64,000 nt of DNA from Begonia masoniana (lineage: Eukaryota; Streptophyta; Magnoliopsida; Cucurbitales; Begoniaceae). The translations under genes and the position numbers were made by a program. The stretch spans positions 27,580,788 to 27,644,787 of the forward strand of contig CM039508.1 of NCBI GenBank assembly GCA_022432975.1. Reading direction: 5' to 3'. Under the pieces are notes generated by a model. The model was not told where the DNA came from. It saw nothing but the letters and a program-made list of their open reading frames with translations, and ran no database searches. Of the stretch, positions 34,852-46,922 are shown in pieces; the first letter of the stretch is position 1, and every line of letters starts with the position of its first letter.

Positions 34852-36870
34852 TTAAACTTGATTTGTCACACCGAGCAAACTCCTCATTTTGATGAAAGTC
34901 TTCAACTTGAGGGGCTTTGTGAAAATGTCTGCCGCTTGATCTTGTGACTTGATATATTTGAGTTCCACTTCTTTATTCATAACGCAATCCCGAATGTAGT
35001 GATATCGAGTATCGATGTGCTTGCTTCTCCCATGAAACACCAGATTTTTAGCTAAGACAATGGCCGATTTATTGTCAACAAAAATCTCCATTGGACCTTC
35101 CATTTGATACTTCAATTCCTTTACTAGGTTTCTTAGCCAAATTGCATGACATACACATGAAGTTGCCGCGACGTATTCCGCCTCGCATGTTGATAATGTG
35201 ACTATGGTTTGCTTTTTTGACATCCATGTGAATGCCGTTTCACCAATAAAAAACACAAACCCCGTAGTGCTCCTCCGATCATCCAAGTCACCACTCCAAT
35301 CACTATCACAATAACCAACAATATCAAAATTGTTAGAAGAGACATAGGAAATGTCATACCCAATCGTCCCTTTGATGTAGCGAAGTATCCGCTTTGCCAT
35401 TTTGCAATGCGTTGTTGTCGGCTCCTCCATAAATCGACTAATGATTCCAATCGAATAATGAATATCTAGTCTTGTGCATGTCAAGTATCTCAAACTTCCA
35501 ACCAAACTTTTGAAATATGTAGAATCTACCTTCTCTCCTCCATCTTGCTTGGTGATTTTGACTCCACATTCCATCGGTGTTCCAACCGGATTAGCATGAT
35601 CCATGTTGAACTTTTTGAGTGCTTCTTTAGGATAGCCCTCTTGGGATATAAAAATCTCATCTTCACCTTGTTTGACCTTGATCCCAAGATAGTAACTCAT
35701 GAGACCAATATCTGTCATTTCAAACTCCTTTGCCATCTCCCTTTTGAATTCATCAAACATGCTAGGATTGTTTCCGGTGAATACTAAATCATCAACATAT
35801 AAACAAATGATTAGTATGCTTTCACCTTGCATTTTGATGTAGAGGGCATGCTCATTAGGACACTTCATATACTTCTTCTCTTGAAAGTATTTGTCAATCT
35901 TCGAATTCCATGCTCTCGGTGCTTGCTTCAAACTGTAAAGAGCTTTCTTCAATTTAAGCACTTTGTCTTCTTCACCCTTGACTTCATAACCCAAGGGTTG
36001 TTCCACATAGACCTCCTCCTCAAGAATTCCGTTCAAGAATGCCGATTTGACATCCATTTGATGTATCTTCCAATGATTATGGGCTGCCAAAGCAATAATC
36101 AAACGAATAGTTTCAAGGCGAACAACGGCGACAAATACCTCATCATAGTCGAAACTGCGTCGTTGACTATACCCTTTCACCACTAGTCTCGCCTTGTGCC
36201 TCTCAGCATCGCCATTGGCCTTTCTCTTTGTCTTGTATATCCACTTTACTCCAATCGGTTTGTGCCCTTTTGGAAGATTGGTCAACTCCCATGTGTTGTT
36301 TTTTTCTATCGCTCGAATCTCTTCATCCATTGCATCCTTCCATTTTTTGTTTGCAATGGCTTCTTGGAAACCAATGGGCTCACAATCACCAAGAAGACAA
36401 TAGAGTACTATGTCATTTTGATTTTCATTTACCTCATTAAGTTCTTGTAGACTTCGGCTTCCTCTTGGGCCAATTTCGTTCTCCGAATCGCTAGAAAATG
36501 CCTCTGATCTGATGGATGATGCATTGCCTGGCGCTAAGCCTTCAGATGACGATGGAACGGTCGACCGGAGTGACGCTGGAATGGGTAAAACTTCACCCAT
36601 TTCATCCCTAGTTGGCTCATCTTCGTCGTCTCCTTCGAAGTATGGAAGGAAATCATACTCCTCTTGTGTCATCCAATCCCAAGAGGCTTCCTCATCAAAA
36701 ACAACATCCCGACTAATATTTACCTTCTCATTCAAAGGATTGTAGAGGCGATAACCCTTTGAACTTGCGTCATAGCCAATGAAGATAAGCTTCTCGGTTC
36801 GATCATCGAGTTTGGTCCTTTTTTCTTCCGACACATGAGCATATGCAATACTCCCAAACACCTTGAAGTG
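34852..36870 (-). pseudogene. Copia reverse transcriptase and RNase H, element E
   Basis: A long open frame of 669 codons from the first ATG (36861) encodes, in order: the end of integrase (FGSIAYAHV...LIFIGYD), an acidic linker, and reverse transcriptase. The RT has WKDAMDEEI, GVKWIYKTK, QMDVKSAFLNG and the catalytic YVDD at about residue 355. RNase H follows, with DSDWSGD and STCEAEYVA, and the conserved GRSKHIDTRYH. It makes element cDNA and degrades the RNA strand. It ends directly at the polypurine tract. A frameshift near 36865-36880 separates it from the upstream integrase frame. No other breaks are seen. Confidence 0.93.
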
Positions 36871-37616
36871 CTAATTCCGGGCTTTCTTCTGCTCCATGCT
36901 TCTTGAGGCGTCTTGTCAAGCACACTTTTGGTTGGTGCTCGGTTTGTCAAATAGACTGCACAAGCTACGACCTCCGCCCAAAATTCCCTCGGCATCTTCT
37001 TGGTTTTCAGCATAATTCTTGCCATGTTCAAAATTGTTCGATTCTTCCTCTCTGCCACGCCATTTTGTTGTGGTGTCCTTGGCACCGTTAAGGGTCGTCG
37101 GATGCCTTTTTCATCACAAAACTGTTTGAACTCATTTGATGTGAATTTACCACCTCGATCGGTTCTTATGGCCTTGATCGTAAGGTTGCTTTTATTCTCC
37201 ACACGTACTTTAAATCTCTTGAAGATTGCAAATACTTCTGATTTTTCCTTCAAAAAATAAACCCATGTTTTTCTAGAAAAATCATCAATAAAGATAAGGA
37301 AGTATTTACTTCTACCATGAGACTCCGGTTTGATCATTCCACATACATCGGCATGGATGAGTTCTAGAGGCTTCTTAGCTCTTGTCATAGACTCCTTCGT
37401 AAAACTACGTCGATGATGTTTTCCGAGTAAGCACCCCTCACACACTTGGTTTGGATTGTGAATATGCGGTAAACCCCGTACCATCTTCTTCTTCGATAAG
37501 TCTTCTAGACTTCCAAAATAGAGGTGCCCGTACCGTAGATGCCATAGCCAAGAGAGATCCTCATAACACGTCTTCAAGCATTTCGGAACATCATTACAAA
37601 CATTCAAAGGAAACAT
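36862..37616 (-). pseudogene. Copia integrase, element E
   Basis: The zinc-binding part reads LWHLRYGHLYFGSLEDL...CEGCLLGKHHRRSF (H-H-C-C). The catalytic core follows with ELIHADVCG, FIDDFSRKTWVYF, IRTDRGGKFTS, and PQQNGVAERKNR with the glutamate. It is in the same frame as the protease part upstream, but an in-frame TGA (37617-37619) separates them. Downstream the frame is lost near 36865-36880. The integrase is otherwise complete. Confidence 0.93.
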
Positions 37617-38089
37617 TCAGTTTTTGGTCATGGAGACTTTAGCAACAAGTCTCTCATGATTATCTCTCAAATACAAACAATTATTTTTCATTTGAATTTC
37701 AAAACCTCTCTCTAATAATTGTCCTACACTCAATATGTTGTTTTTTACATTAGGAATGTAATAAACATTTGTGATATATCGATTTTCTCCATTTTTTGAC
37801 CGAATGAGAATTTTACCTATTCCTTTGATGGCGGCCAAAGAATTGTTTCCAAAAGCAATATTGTCTTTCGCCATCTCATTCAATTTCGCAAACATCTCGC
37901 AGTTCCCACACATGTGATTTGAGGCTCCCGTGTCAAGATACCACTTGTTATCTTGACTATCTTCTTCTCCTTTTGAAGCCATGAATAAGGTCCCGTTCTC
38001 TTCCGCATAATTGGACTCCCCTTGATGGGCATTGGAAGTGCCAGCGGTTGACCGGTCCTTTTGCTTTCGGTCAGTCGGCTCTAAGTAAC
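37617..38089 (-). pseudogene. Copia gag tail and protease, element E
   Basis: The frame continues the gag cut by F at 46918-46922. Short linker sequence leads into WYLDTGASNHMCG, the aspartic protease active site with DTGA, and then into FGNNSLAAIKGIGK and VYYIPNVKNNILSVGQL. The frame ends in a TGA at 37617-37619 that is followed at once by integrase in the same frame, so this stop is a point mutation and not a normal end. Confidence 0.92.
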
Positions 38090-40142
38090 TGTAGCACCCG
38101 GTTCTATCGAACCAGCTCTTTTATTATTAATGGTATGATTAGTCAATAATTTAAGTAGGGTTATTAAATGACTAGACAAGGGCACTAGAGTAAATTTACA
38201 ATTTTCAAAAGTGGATAACGTATTTAAGGAAAGAGGGTTGGGTTTAATGCACTGTAGCCGCCACCATATTCATACCATTTTCTCTTTGGGTTTTCAGCTC
38301 AAGCAGCCGAGCTCTCTAGGCGATTTTCCTTGCCCGATTCTCCTTCAACCTAGTAAGTTTTTCTCATTTCTCTTACGATACAGTGGTTAGTTACCTGAGG
38401 GAGTACAATGTGAGGATTTTGAAGATGCTGAGATTGAGCGTAGGTTCGGGTTCTTAGTGATAAATGGGATTACACGGGTAGCAGAGTTTCAAATCTGTTT
38501 CCTCAATCTTATTATTGATTTTTGGTAAGGTCTAGTGAGAGTTGGATTAATGTACTGTCTTAAACTTAGGTAAGCGAGCTTTTGGAGTAGTTGAAACCGA
38601 GCATCTCCAGGAGAGCCAGGTAAGTAAAGTTTGCTTGTGCCTTCGGGCCTACATCACAAGACATTAGGAATGTATTTACGTGAATGTATCTGTTTGTCAT
38701 GCATCATGTTTTAAAAGTATACGAAAATGAATTTGAATGCATGTTGGCATGGTAAGGATTGAACATATTGAAACAGCTATGTGATTCAGTTTTACTGTTA
38801 AGGGAAATAATCCGCCCCTTAATGAGACAGTGGATATTTATACTTTGGGAGAGTTGATCCAACTTCCAATTTTAAAGGGGATCTGAGGATGTGAATCAGA
38901 TTTACTGTTAAGGGAATTAATCCGCCCCTTAATGAGACAGTGGATATTTATACATTGGGAGAGTTGATTCAACTCCCAACTTCACAGGGGGATCAGAGCA
39001 GAAACGATGAATATGCAACTGAGATGAGAAAGTAGAAACTGCATGTTTAGGAAGTTTTATGTTTCAGCATTTCCATTTCATCATTGCTTTACTTGCTTAG
39101 CATTATGCTAATAGATGAGTTTTGTGATGTAGGTGAAGAGGTGTCAGCAGGTGAATTCTCTGAGTTTGCTAAGGAATAGGCTGGTTGGAGGAGTACATCC
39201 ATGTCTCGGCTTGGTAAACTGATGAGGCGGGTTAACTAGTGTCAGCAGTTGTTGAGGTTTAGTTGATAATGATTTAGTCTGAGTATGTCGAGTTTTCATG
39301 ACAGTAGAGATTTTAGCATTTCGAATACGTTTTGAGATTTACTGATACTAGTAATCTGTTGAGTTTTAAATGTTGATTTTTACTGGATTTGATTAATGCA
39401 ATGGTTTGAGTTGTTTCTGAATGGTCTTGGAGAAGCAAAAGCAAGTAAATTCTTTTCTGTAGATAGTGTTGTGTCTGTTTTCTATCGGAAGATGACTTCA
39501 GTAAAGTCATCGAATGATGTAATTTTATGTCTATCGGATGATGTCGAGTGTTTTAGTCATCCGGTGATGTCGAGTGTTTTGTTGGTCGGATGATAAGGGT
39601 TAAGTCGTTTGTCGTATAGTCACCGGATGATGCTGGTATTTACAATACCGGGCGATGTGAGTGTTATTTTGTCGTTTAGTGCTCGGGTGATGTGAGAGTT
39701 GAAGTGTGTTTAGTTACCGGATGATGAAAGTATGGTTTGTCGTCTACTGACCGGATGATGAAAGTATGGTTTGTCGTCTAGTGACCGGATGATGTTTTCT
39801 GTTTTCTGAAGGAAATCATCTGGCTGACGTCGTCGGAAGATGTAGAGGGTATTTTGTCGTTTTGTGACCGGATGATGTTTTCTGTTTTCTGTCTTCAGTC
39901 TCTTCCGTTGACTTGGTTCAGCGGCGGATGCGTTTGACCTTCGCCACTTTTAAAGTAAATTTGCGATTTAAACTTTTATTTTCTCTTGGTCGATTATTTC
40001 TGACAACTCATCCGATTATCCAAACATTTTTATGATTTTGTTTAAATGAATTTCCGCTGCAAGTTTTAAAATATGGATGAAATTTTTAGTTAGGTACGGA
40101 TTTTGTGTGACAAACCGGGTTCAGATAACTCGGGGCGTTACA
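38090..40142 (+). repeat. 5' LTR of element F
   Basis: It starts TGTAGCACCCGGTTC and ends CTCGGGGCGTTACA. It contains two hairpin units (about 38803-38880 and 38910-38985), the TTTTGTGATGTAGGTG block at about 39119, and the CGGATGATG-type repeat zone (39485-39880). Confidence 0.95.
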
Positions 40143-40145
40143 GTA

Positions 40146-40156
40146 TGGTATCAGAG
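40146..40156 (+). other. Primer-binding site of element F
   Basis: TGGTATCAGAG begins three bases after the LTR end and matches initiator tRNA-Met. Confidence 0.92.
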
Positions 40157-40297
40157 ACATTCAGTTAAACCGTTCAAAAGATTACTCATCAGTGCCGATC
40201 GTTGCATGGAAGTACTTCAACAACTGTAAGTGTTTATGTTACCCTTAGTCCATAGATATTTAAGAGTGTAAATAACCCTGTGCAGGAATTTAGTACA

Positions 40298-43200
40298 ATG
40301 GCCAGACGCCCAGGGAGACCTAGAGTGCCTAGAGAAATGCCAAATGTGAGAGGCGAAGAGGAGCCTAGTGTGATTAGGCAGCTGACAGAATTGATGCGTC
40401 AGTAGACTGATATAGTGCGTCAACAGTCTGAACAGTTAGGTGTGTTATTGAACCGGGAAGCACAAGGAAGTGCCAACTCGGGTTCTAGCAGTGAACATTC
40501 TGGAGATAGATTCCGGAGACTAAGACCACCCACGTTTGATGGACAGTCATCTGATCCAGTTATTGCTGAAGGATGGCTTAGAAAGATTGAAAGTATGTTT
40601 AGGTGTGCCAACATAGGAGAAGGAGACAAGGTCACGTTGGCAACCTTTCATTTAGCTGGTGAAGCTCAACTCTGGTGGGAAACAGTAGAGACCACCACAG
40701 ATGTTTTGGCGATGCCTTGGTCGCAATTCAAAGACATTTTCTACGGGAAGTATTTCAACAGCACTGTCCAAACAGCAAAGAAGTTGGAATTCCTGAACTT
40801 GAAGCAGACAGGGTCTGTGGCTGAGTACAGTAGGTAATTTGAGTCTCTGTCCAGGTTTGCTGGACATTTTGCTTACAAAGACGAGGATAAAGTGTTCAAA
40901 TTTATGCATGGACTGAAGCCAGAAATTTACCGGGGAGTTAAATTCTGTGGTATTAAAGGTTTGACATTCAGCGAGGTTGTGTCCACTGCTCTGGAAGTGG
41001 AAGAAGCTGAAAGGAAGTGTGCTGGAACAAAGGAGGCCCCACAAAAGTTTAACCAGCCACACCAACAGAGAGGAACGAAGAGGCCAAGTGAAGGCTAGAA
41101 TAGCCAAGGAGCAGGAAGGAAGGTGCAAAATGTCAGAAAATTTCCCCAGTGTCCTAAATGTTCGAAAAGCCACCCGGGTGAATGCAGACTGGGCTTTGAG
41201 AAGTGTTTCAACTGTGAGGAGGTTGGACACACATACAAAGAGTGCTCGAAGCCTAGAGTCACCAGATGCTACAACTGTAACAAGGTTGGTCACATTAGTA
41301 GAGACTGTCCAGTTCCTAAGAGTGGTCCTGCTAGAATTAAACCAAGAATTTTCTCCATGATGGAGTCGGGGGATGAAGAACAGCCTGCTGTGGTGTCAGG
41401 TACAATATTGATCAACTCTGTGCCTGCTTTTACTTTAATAGATTCTGGTGCAACACATTCATTTATAGCATCTACTTTTGCTATTAAGTTAGATGTACAG
41501 TTTACCCCTTCTATGCATGTGTTTAATGTTGCATTGCCTTCTGGTGAACGCATGCACTCTAACCAAGTGATGCTTGACAGTGAAGTGTTAGTAGGAAATG
41601 TAAGTCTACCTGTTGATCTTATAATTATGGATATAATAGGATTTGATGTAATCCTAGGAATGGACTGGTTGTTTAAACATCATGCCACAATAGATTGTAG
41701 GACTGGAATAGTTAGCTTCCAACCCCCTGGTAGTTTGAAGCATACCTTTCAAGCTTCAAAGAAGAGTAAGGAAATGTCTGTGATGACTTCTATTAACCCA
41801 AGACCTTCCCTGTGTGGAGAGTATTTGTGCTTCTTAGCTAGCGTTTTAGACACACAGCTTGTAGGAAAAGCAAATCCTCAGAATGTCCTAATTGTCCAAG
41901 ACTTCCCCGAAGTATTCTTAGATGACCTTCCTGGTTTACCACCAGATAGGGAAATTGAATTTGTTGTGGATGTTTACCCCGGAGCCGAGCCTATGTCTAA
42001 GAATCCATATAGACTAGCACCAACAGAACTTAAGGAATTAAAGAAGCAGTTGGAGGAATTATTGGTGAAAGGGTTCATACGCCCTAGCTTTTCACCATGT
42101 GGTGCACCGGTCCTTTTCGTCAAAAAGAAAGATGGATCTATGCGTATGTGCATTGATTATAGAGAATTGAATAAGCTAACTGTCAAGAACAAGTACCCTT
42201 TTCCGAGAATTGATGACTTATTTGACCAGCTTAAGGGTGCAAGAGTTTTCTCTAAGATTGACCTTAGATCCGGTTATTACCAACTGAAGGTAAAATCTGA
42301 AGATATCCCAAAGACTGTCTTTCGCACAAGGTATGGACATTATGAGTTTTTGGTTATGTCTTTTGGTTTGACAAATGCACCAGCAGCCTTCATGGATCTC
42401 ATGAATAGGGTGTTTCACGAGTATTTGGACAAGTTTGTCATTGTATTCATAGACGACATTCTAATCTATTCTAGAACTAAGGATGAGCATGCTAGGCATT
42501 TGGGTTTGGTATTAGGATTACTAAGGCAGCACCAACTTTATGCAAAGTTTTCTAAGTGTGAGTTCTGGTTGGACCAAGTTCACTTTTTAGGACATGTCAT
42601 CTCTAGGGACGGCATATCTGTTGATCCAACAAAAGTTCAAGCAGTTAAGAAGTGGCCCCAACCGAAGAGTGCTACTGATATTTGAGGTATTCTTGGACTA
42701 GCAGGGTATTACAGAAAGTTCATTGAAGGATTTTCAAAGATTGCTACACCCCTTACTAAGTTAACAAGGAAAAATGTGAAGTATATATGTACGGATGAAT
42801 GTGAACATAGTTTCATGACCTTGAAACAGAAATTAACCAATGCTCCAATTCTGACCCTTCCTGTCGATAATGGTAAGTTTAGCATTTACTGTGATGCTTC
42901 CAAGATTGGTCTTGGATGTGTGTTAATGCAAGATGGTAAAGTAATAATAGCTTATGCCTCTAGACAGTTGAAAACTCATGAGAAGAATTACCTTACGCAT
43001 GACTTAGAATTAGCTGCTGTAGTATTTGCACTTAAGATTTGGAGGCACTACTTGTATGGACAGTCTTGTGAAATATTTTCAGATCATAAAAGTCTGAAGT
43101 ATATTTTCACACAGAAAGAATTGAATATAAGGCAACGTCGGTGGTTGGAATTTGTCAAGGATTATGACTTTGAAATAAAATATCATCCCGGCAAGGCAAA

Positions 43201-44809
43201 TGTAGTGGCAGATGCCTTGAGTAGAGTAAAAACATCAACCCCAGCTATGACTTTCAGTATGCCGTTAGCTTTAGAGTCAGAATTCCAAAAGTTTAATCTA
43301 GAAGCAGTATCCAGTGTATCAACTATACTTTCAGCCATAACCTTAAAGCCTACCATTCTAGAGAAAATAAAGGAAGCTCAGACGAATGATGTTGAGTGTA
43401 ACAAGTACAAGTCAAGCATGGATTCTATGGACAAATCAGATTTTAACTATTCTGCTAATGGAATCCTTAAGTTTAGAAATAGATGGTTTGTTCCCGCCAT
43501 TAAAGAACTTCGGGATGAGATCCTTTCCGAAGCACATTCTTCTAGATTTTCTGTCCACCTTGGTAGTACAAAAATGTACAAAGATCTTAAACAGCATTAT
43601 TGGTGGCCAGGCATGAAGAGAAGTGTGGCAGAATATGTAGGATCGTGTTTGTGCTGTCAGCAGATTAAGGCCGAGCATCAGAGACCCTCAGGAACATTGC
43701 AACCCTTACCAGTTCCTGAATGGAAATGGGAGCAAATAACGATGAATTTTGTTGTTGGATTACCTAGGACAGCAAAGGGACATGATACAATTTGGGTGAT
43801 AGTTGATCGTCTAACCAAATCTACTCATTTTCTGCCAATAAAGATAACTTACTCGATGGATCAGCTTGCTGAATTGTACGTGCAAGAGATTGTTAGATTT
43901 CATGGAGTTCCTTGTACCATAGTTTCAGATCGAGATTCTAGATTTACATCTAAGTTTTGGAAAAGTCTACACGAAGCTATGGGAACACAGCTTAGTTTTA
44001 GCACAGCTTTCCACCCTCAAACTGATGGACAATCCGAAAGAACCATCAAAACATTAGAAGATATGCTCTGTGCCTGCATACTAGATTTTCAAGGATCTTG
44101 GAGTAAATTTTTATCATTGGTGGAGTTTTCCTATAATAACAGTTTTCAGGCAACAATAGGAATGGCACCGTATGAAGCATTGTATGGACGAAAATGCAGA
44201 TCACCTTTGTACTGGGATGAAGTTGGAGAAGTACAGTTGCTTGGTCCTGACCTTGTGCAACAAACTGTTGAGAAGGTTGCCCTCATCCAACAGAGAATTT
44301 TGGCAGCTCAGAGTCGACATAAGAGTTATGCGGATTGCAGGCGTAGAGAATTGGAATTTGTGATTGGTGATGAAGTTTTTCTCAAGGTGTCACCATTCAA
44401 AGGAGTTGTAAGATTTGGGAAGAGAGGAAAGTTGAACCCCAGATACATTGGACCATTCTCGATCTTGAAAAGGATTGGGAAAACAGCTTACCAGTTAAAG
44501 CTACCAACCTCTATAGAAGGAATCCATGATGTGTTTCATATCTCCATGCTTAAGAAATGTGTACGAGACCCTTCTCAGATTGTGGAACAGCAGAGTATTG
44601 AAGTTCATCCTACTCTTACATATGAGGAGAAACCGGTAAGGATCTTAGACCATGCAGTGAAGGTATTGCGCAACAAAGAGGTTCCACTAGTGAAAGTTTT
44701 ATGGCACAACCAGAATGTAGAGGAGACAACTTGGGAACGTCAGCAAGACATGATGGACCAATATCCAGAATTATTCAGGTACCGAATTTTGAGGACAAAA
44801 TTCTTTTAA
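40298..44809 (+). pseudogene. gag-pol polyprotein of element F, four in-frame stops
   Basis: One frame runs from ATG 40298 to TAA 44807-44809, about 1503 codons. Stops interrupt it at 40403 (TAG), 40835 (TAA), 41096 (TAG) and 42683 (TGA); the frame itself never shifts. The gag capsid part includes ATFHLAGEAQLWWE. Two zinc knuckles follow ([14 protein letters not shown] and [14 protein letters not shown], about 41195-41310), then protease with [10 protein letters not shown] (about 41435). Reverse transcriptase has IDLRSGYYQ and FIDDILIYS (about 42445). RNase H starts at [10 protein letters not shown] (about 42885). Integrase has [11 protein letters not shown] (about 44010), and a chromodomain-like tail has [15 protein letters not shown]. 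All domains needed for movement are recognisable, so it died recently. Confidence 0.95.
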
Positions 44810-44820
44810 GGAGGGTAGAT
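44808..44820 (+). other. Polypurine tract of element F
   Basis: AAGGAGGGTAGAT lies directly between the gag-pol stop and the 3' LTR. Confidence 0.85.
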
Positions 44821-46917
44821 TGTAGCACCCGGTTCTATCGAACCAGCTCTTTTATTATTAATGGTATGATTAGTCAATAATTTAAGTAGGGTTATTAAAT
44901 GACTAAACAAGGGCACTAGAGTAAATTTACAATTTTCAAAAGTGGATAACGTATTTAAGGAAAGAGGGTTGGGTTTAATGCACTGTAGCCGCCACCAATT
45001 TCATACCATTTTCTCTTCGGGTTTTCAGCTCAAGCAGCCGAGCTCTCTAGGCGATTTTCCTCGTCCGATTCTCCTTCAACCTAGTAAGTTTTCCTCATTT
45101 CTCGTACGATATAGTGGTTAGTTACCTGAGGGAGTACAATGTGAGGATTTTGAAGATGCTGAGATTGAGTGTAGGTTCAGGTTCTTAGTGATAAATGGGA
45201 TTACACGGGTAGCAGAGTTTCAAATCGGTTTCCTCAATCTTATTATTGATTTTTGGTAAGGTCTAGTGAGAGTTGGATTAATGTACTGTCTTAAACTTAG
45301 GTAAGCGAGCTTTTGGAGTAGTTGAAACCGAGCATCTCCAGGAGAGCCAGGTAAGTAAAGTTTGCTTGTGCCTTCGGGCCTACATCATAAGACATTAGGA
45401 ATGTATTTAATTGAATGTATTTGTTTGTCATGCATCATGTTTTAAAAGTATACGAAAATGAATTTGAATGCATGTTGGCATGGTAAGGATTGAACATATT
45501 GAAACAGCTATGTGATTCAGTTTTACTATTAAGGGAAATAATCCGCCCCTTAATGAGACAGTGGATATTTATACTTTGGGAGAGTTGATCCAACTTCCAA
45601 TTTTAAAGGGGGATCTGAGGATGTGAATCAGATTTACTGTTAAGGGAATTAATCCGCCCCTTAATGAGACAGTGGATATTTATACTTTGGGATAGTTGAT
45701 TCAACTCCCAACTTCACAGGGGGATCAGAGCAGAAACGATGAATATGCAACTGAGATGAGAAAGTAGAAACTGCATGTTTAGGAAGTTTTATGTTTCAGC
45801 ATTTCCATTTCATAATTGCTTTACTTGCTTAGCATTAGGCTAATAGATGAGTTTTGTGATGTAGGTGAAGAGGTGTCAGCAGGTGAATTCTCTGAGTTTG
45901 CTAAGGAATAGGCTTGTTGGAGGAGTACATCCATGTCTCGGCTTAGTAAACTGATGAGGCGGGTTAACTGGTGTCAGCAGTTGTTGAGGTTTAGTTGATA
46001 ATGATTTAGTCTGAGTATGTCGAGTTTTCATGACAGTAGAAATTTTAGCATTTCGAATACGTTTTGAGATTTACTGATACTAGTAATCTGTTGAGTTTTA
46101 AATGTTGATTTTTACTGGATTTGATTAATGCAATGGTTTGAGTTGTTTCTGAATGGTTTTGGAGAAGCAAGTAAATTCCTTTCTGTAGATAGTGTTGTGT
46201 CTGTTTTCTATCGGAAGATGACTTCAGTAAAGTCATCGGATGATGTAATTTTATTTCTATCAGAAGATGACTTCAGTAAAGTCATCAGATGATGTAATTT
46301 TATGTCTATCGGATGATGTCGAGTGTTTTAGTCATCCGGTGATGTCGAGTGTTTTGCTGGTCGGATGATAAGGGTTAAGTCGTTTGTCGTATAGTCACCG
46401 GATGATGCTGGTATTTACAATACCAGGCGATGTGAGTGTTATTTTGTCGTTTAGTGCTCGGGTGATGTGAGAGTTGAAGTGTGTTTAGTTACCGGATGAT
46501 GAAAGTATGGTTTGTCGTCTACTGACCGGATGATGAAAGTATGGTTTGTCGTCTAGTGACCGGATGATGTTTTCTGTTTTCTGAAGGAAATCATTTGGCT
46601 GACATCGTCGGAAGATGTAGAGGGTATTTTGTCATTTTGTGACCGGATGATGTTTTCTGTTTTCTGTCTTCAGTCTCTTCCGTTGACTTGGTTCAGCGGC
46701 GGATGCGTTTGAACTTCGCCACCTTTAAAGTAAATTCGCGATTTAAACTTTTATTTTCTCTTGGTCGATTATTTCTGACAACTCATCCGATTATCCAAAC
46801 ATTTTTATGATTTTGTTTAAATGAATTTCCGCTGCAAGTTTTAAAATATGGATGAAATTTTTAGTTAGGTACTGATTTTGTGTGACAAACCGGGTTCAGA
46901 TAACTCGTGGCATTACA
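44821..46917 (+). repeat. 3' LTR of element F
   Basis: It has the same ends and layout as 38090-40142. It is 44 bp longer, mainly because of a 49-bp tandem duplication (46208-46305) that the 5' LTR lacks; the 5' LTR in turn has 6 extra bases near 39436. Confidence 0.95.
46208..46305. repeat. 49-bp tandem duplication in the 3' LTR of F
   Basis: The unit CTATCGGAAGATGACTTCAG...TAATTTTATTT is present twice here and once in the 5' LTR. Because the two LTRs are identical at insertion, the gain (or the loss from the other LTR) happened afterwards. Confidence 0.88.
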
Positions 46918-46922
46918 GTAAC

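Larger units (their letters stand above)
38090..46917 (+). mobile_element. Element F: young Ty3/gypsy retrotransposon inside E
   Basis: This is a complete element of 8828 bp. It has LTRs of 2053 and 2097 bp, the target-site duplication GTAAC (38085-38089 and 46918-46922), a primer site, one gag-pol frame and a polypurine tract. The LTRs look about 98-99% identical by eye, so it is the youngest insertion here. It lies in the gag of copia element E, just after its zinc knuckle. Coding is dead through four in-frame stops, all one C-to-T change away from a sense codon. The lineage is probably Tekay-like chromovirus (inferred from the C-terminal tail and LTR length). Confidence 0.97.

Noticed and set aside
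40652..41293. 213-codon frame on the minus strand in element F
   Set aside because: It is antisense to the gag zinc-knuckle region of a clear gag-pol frame.
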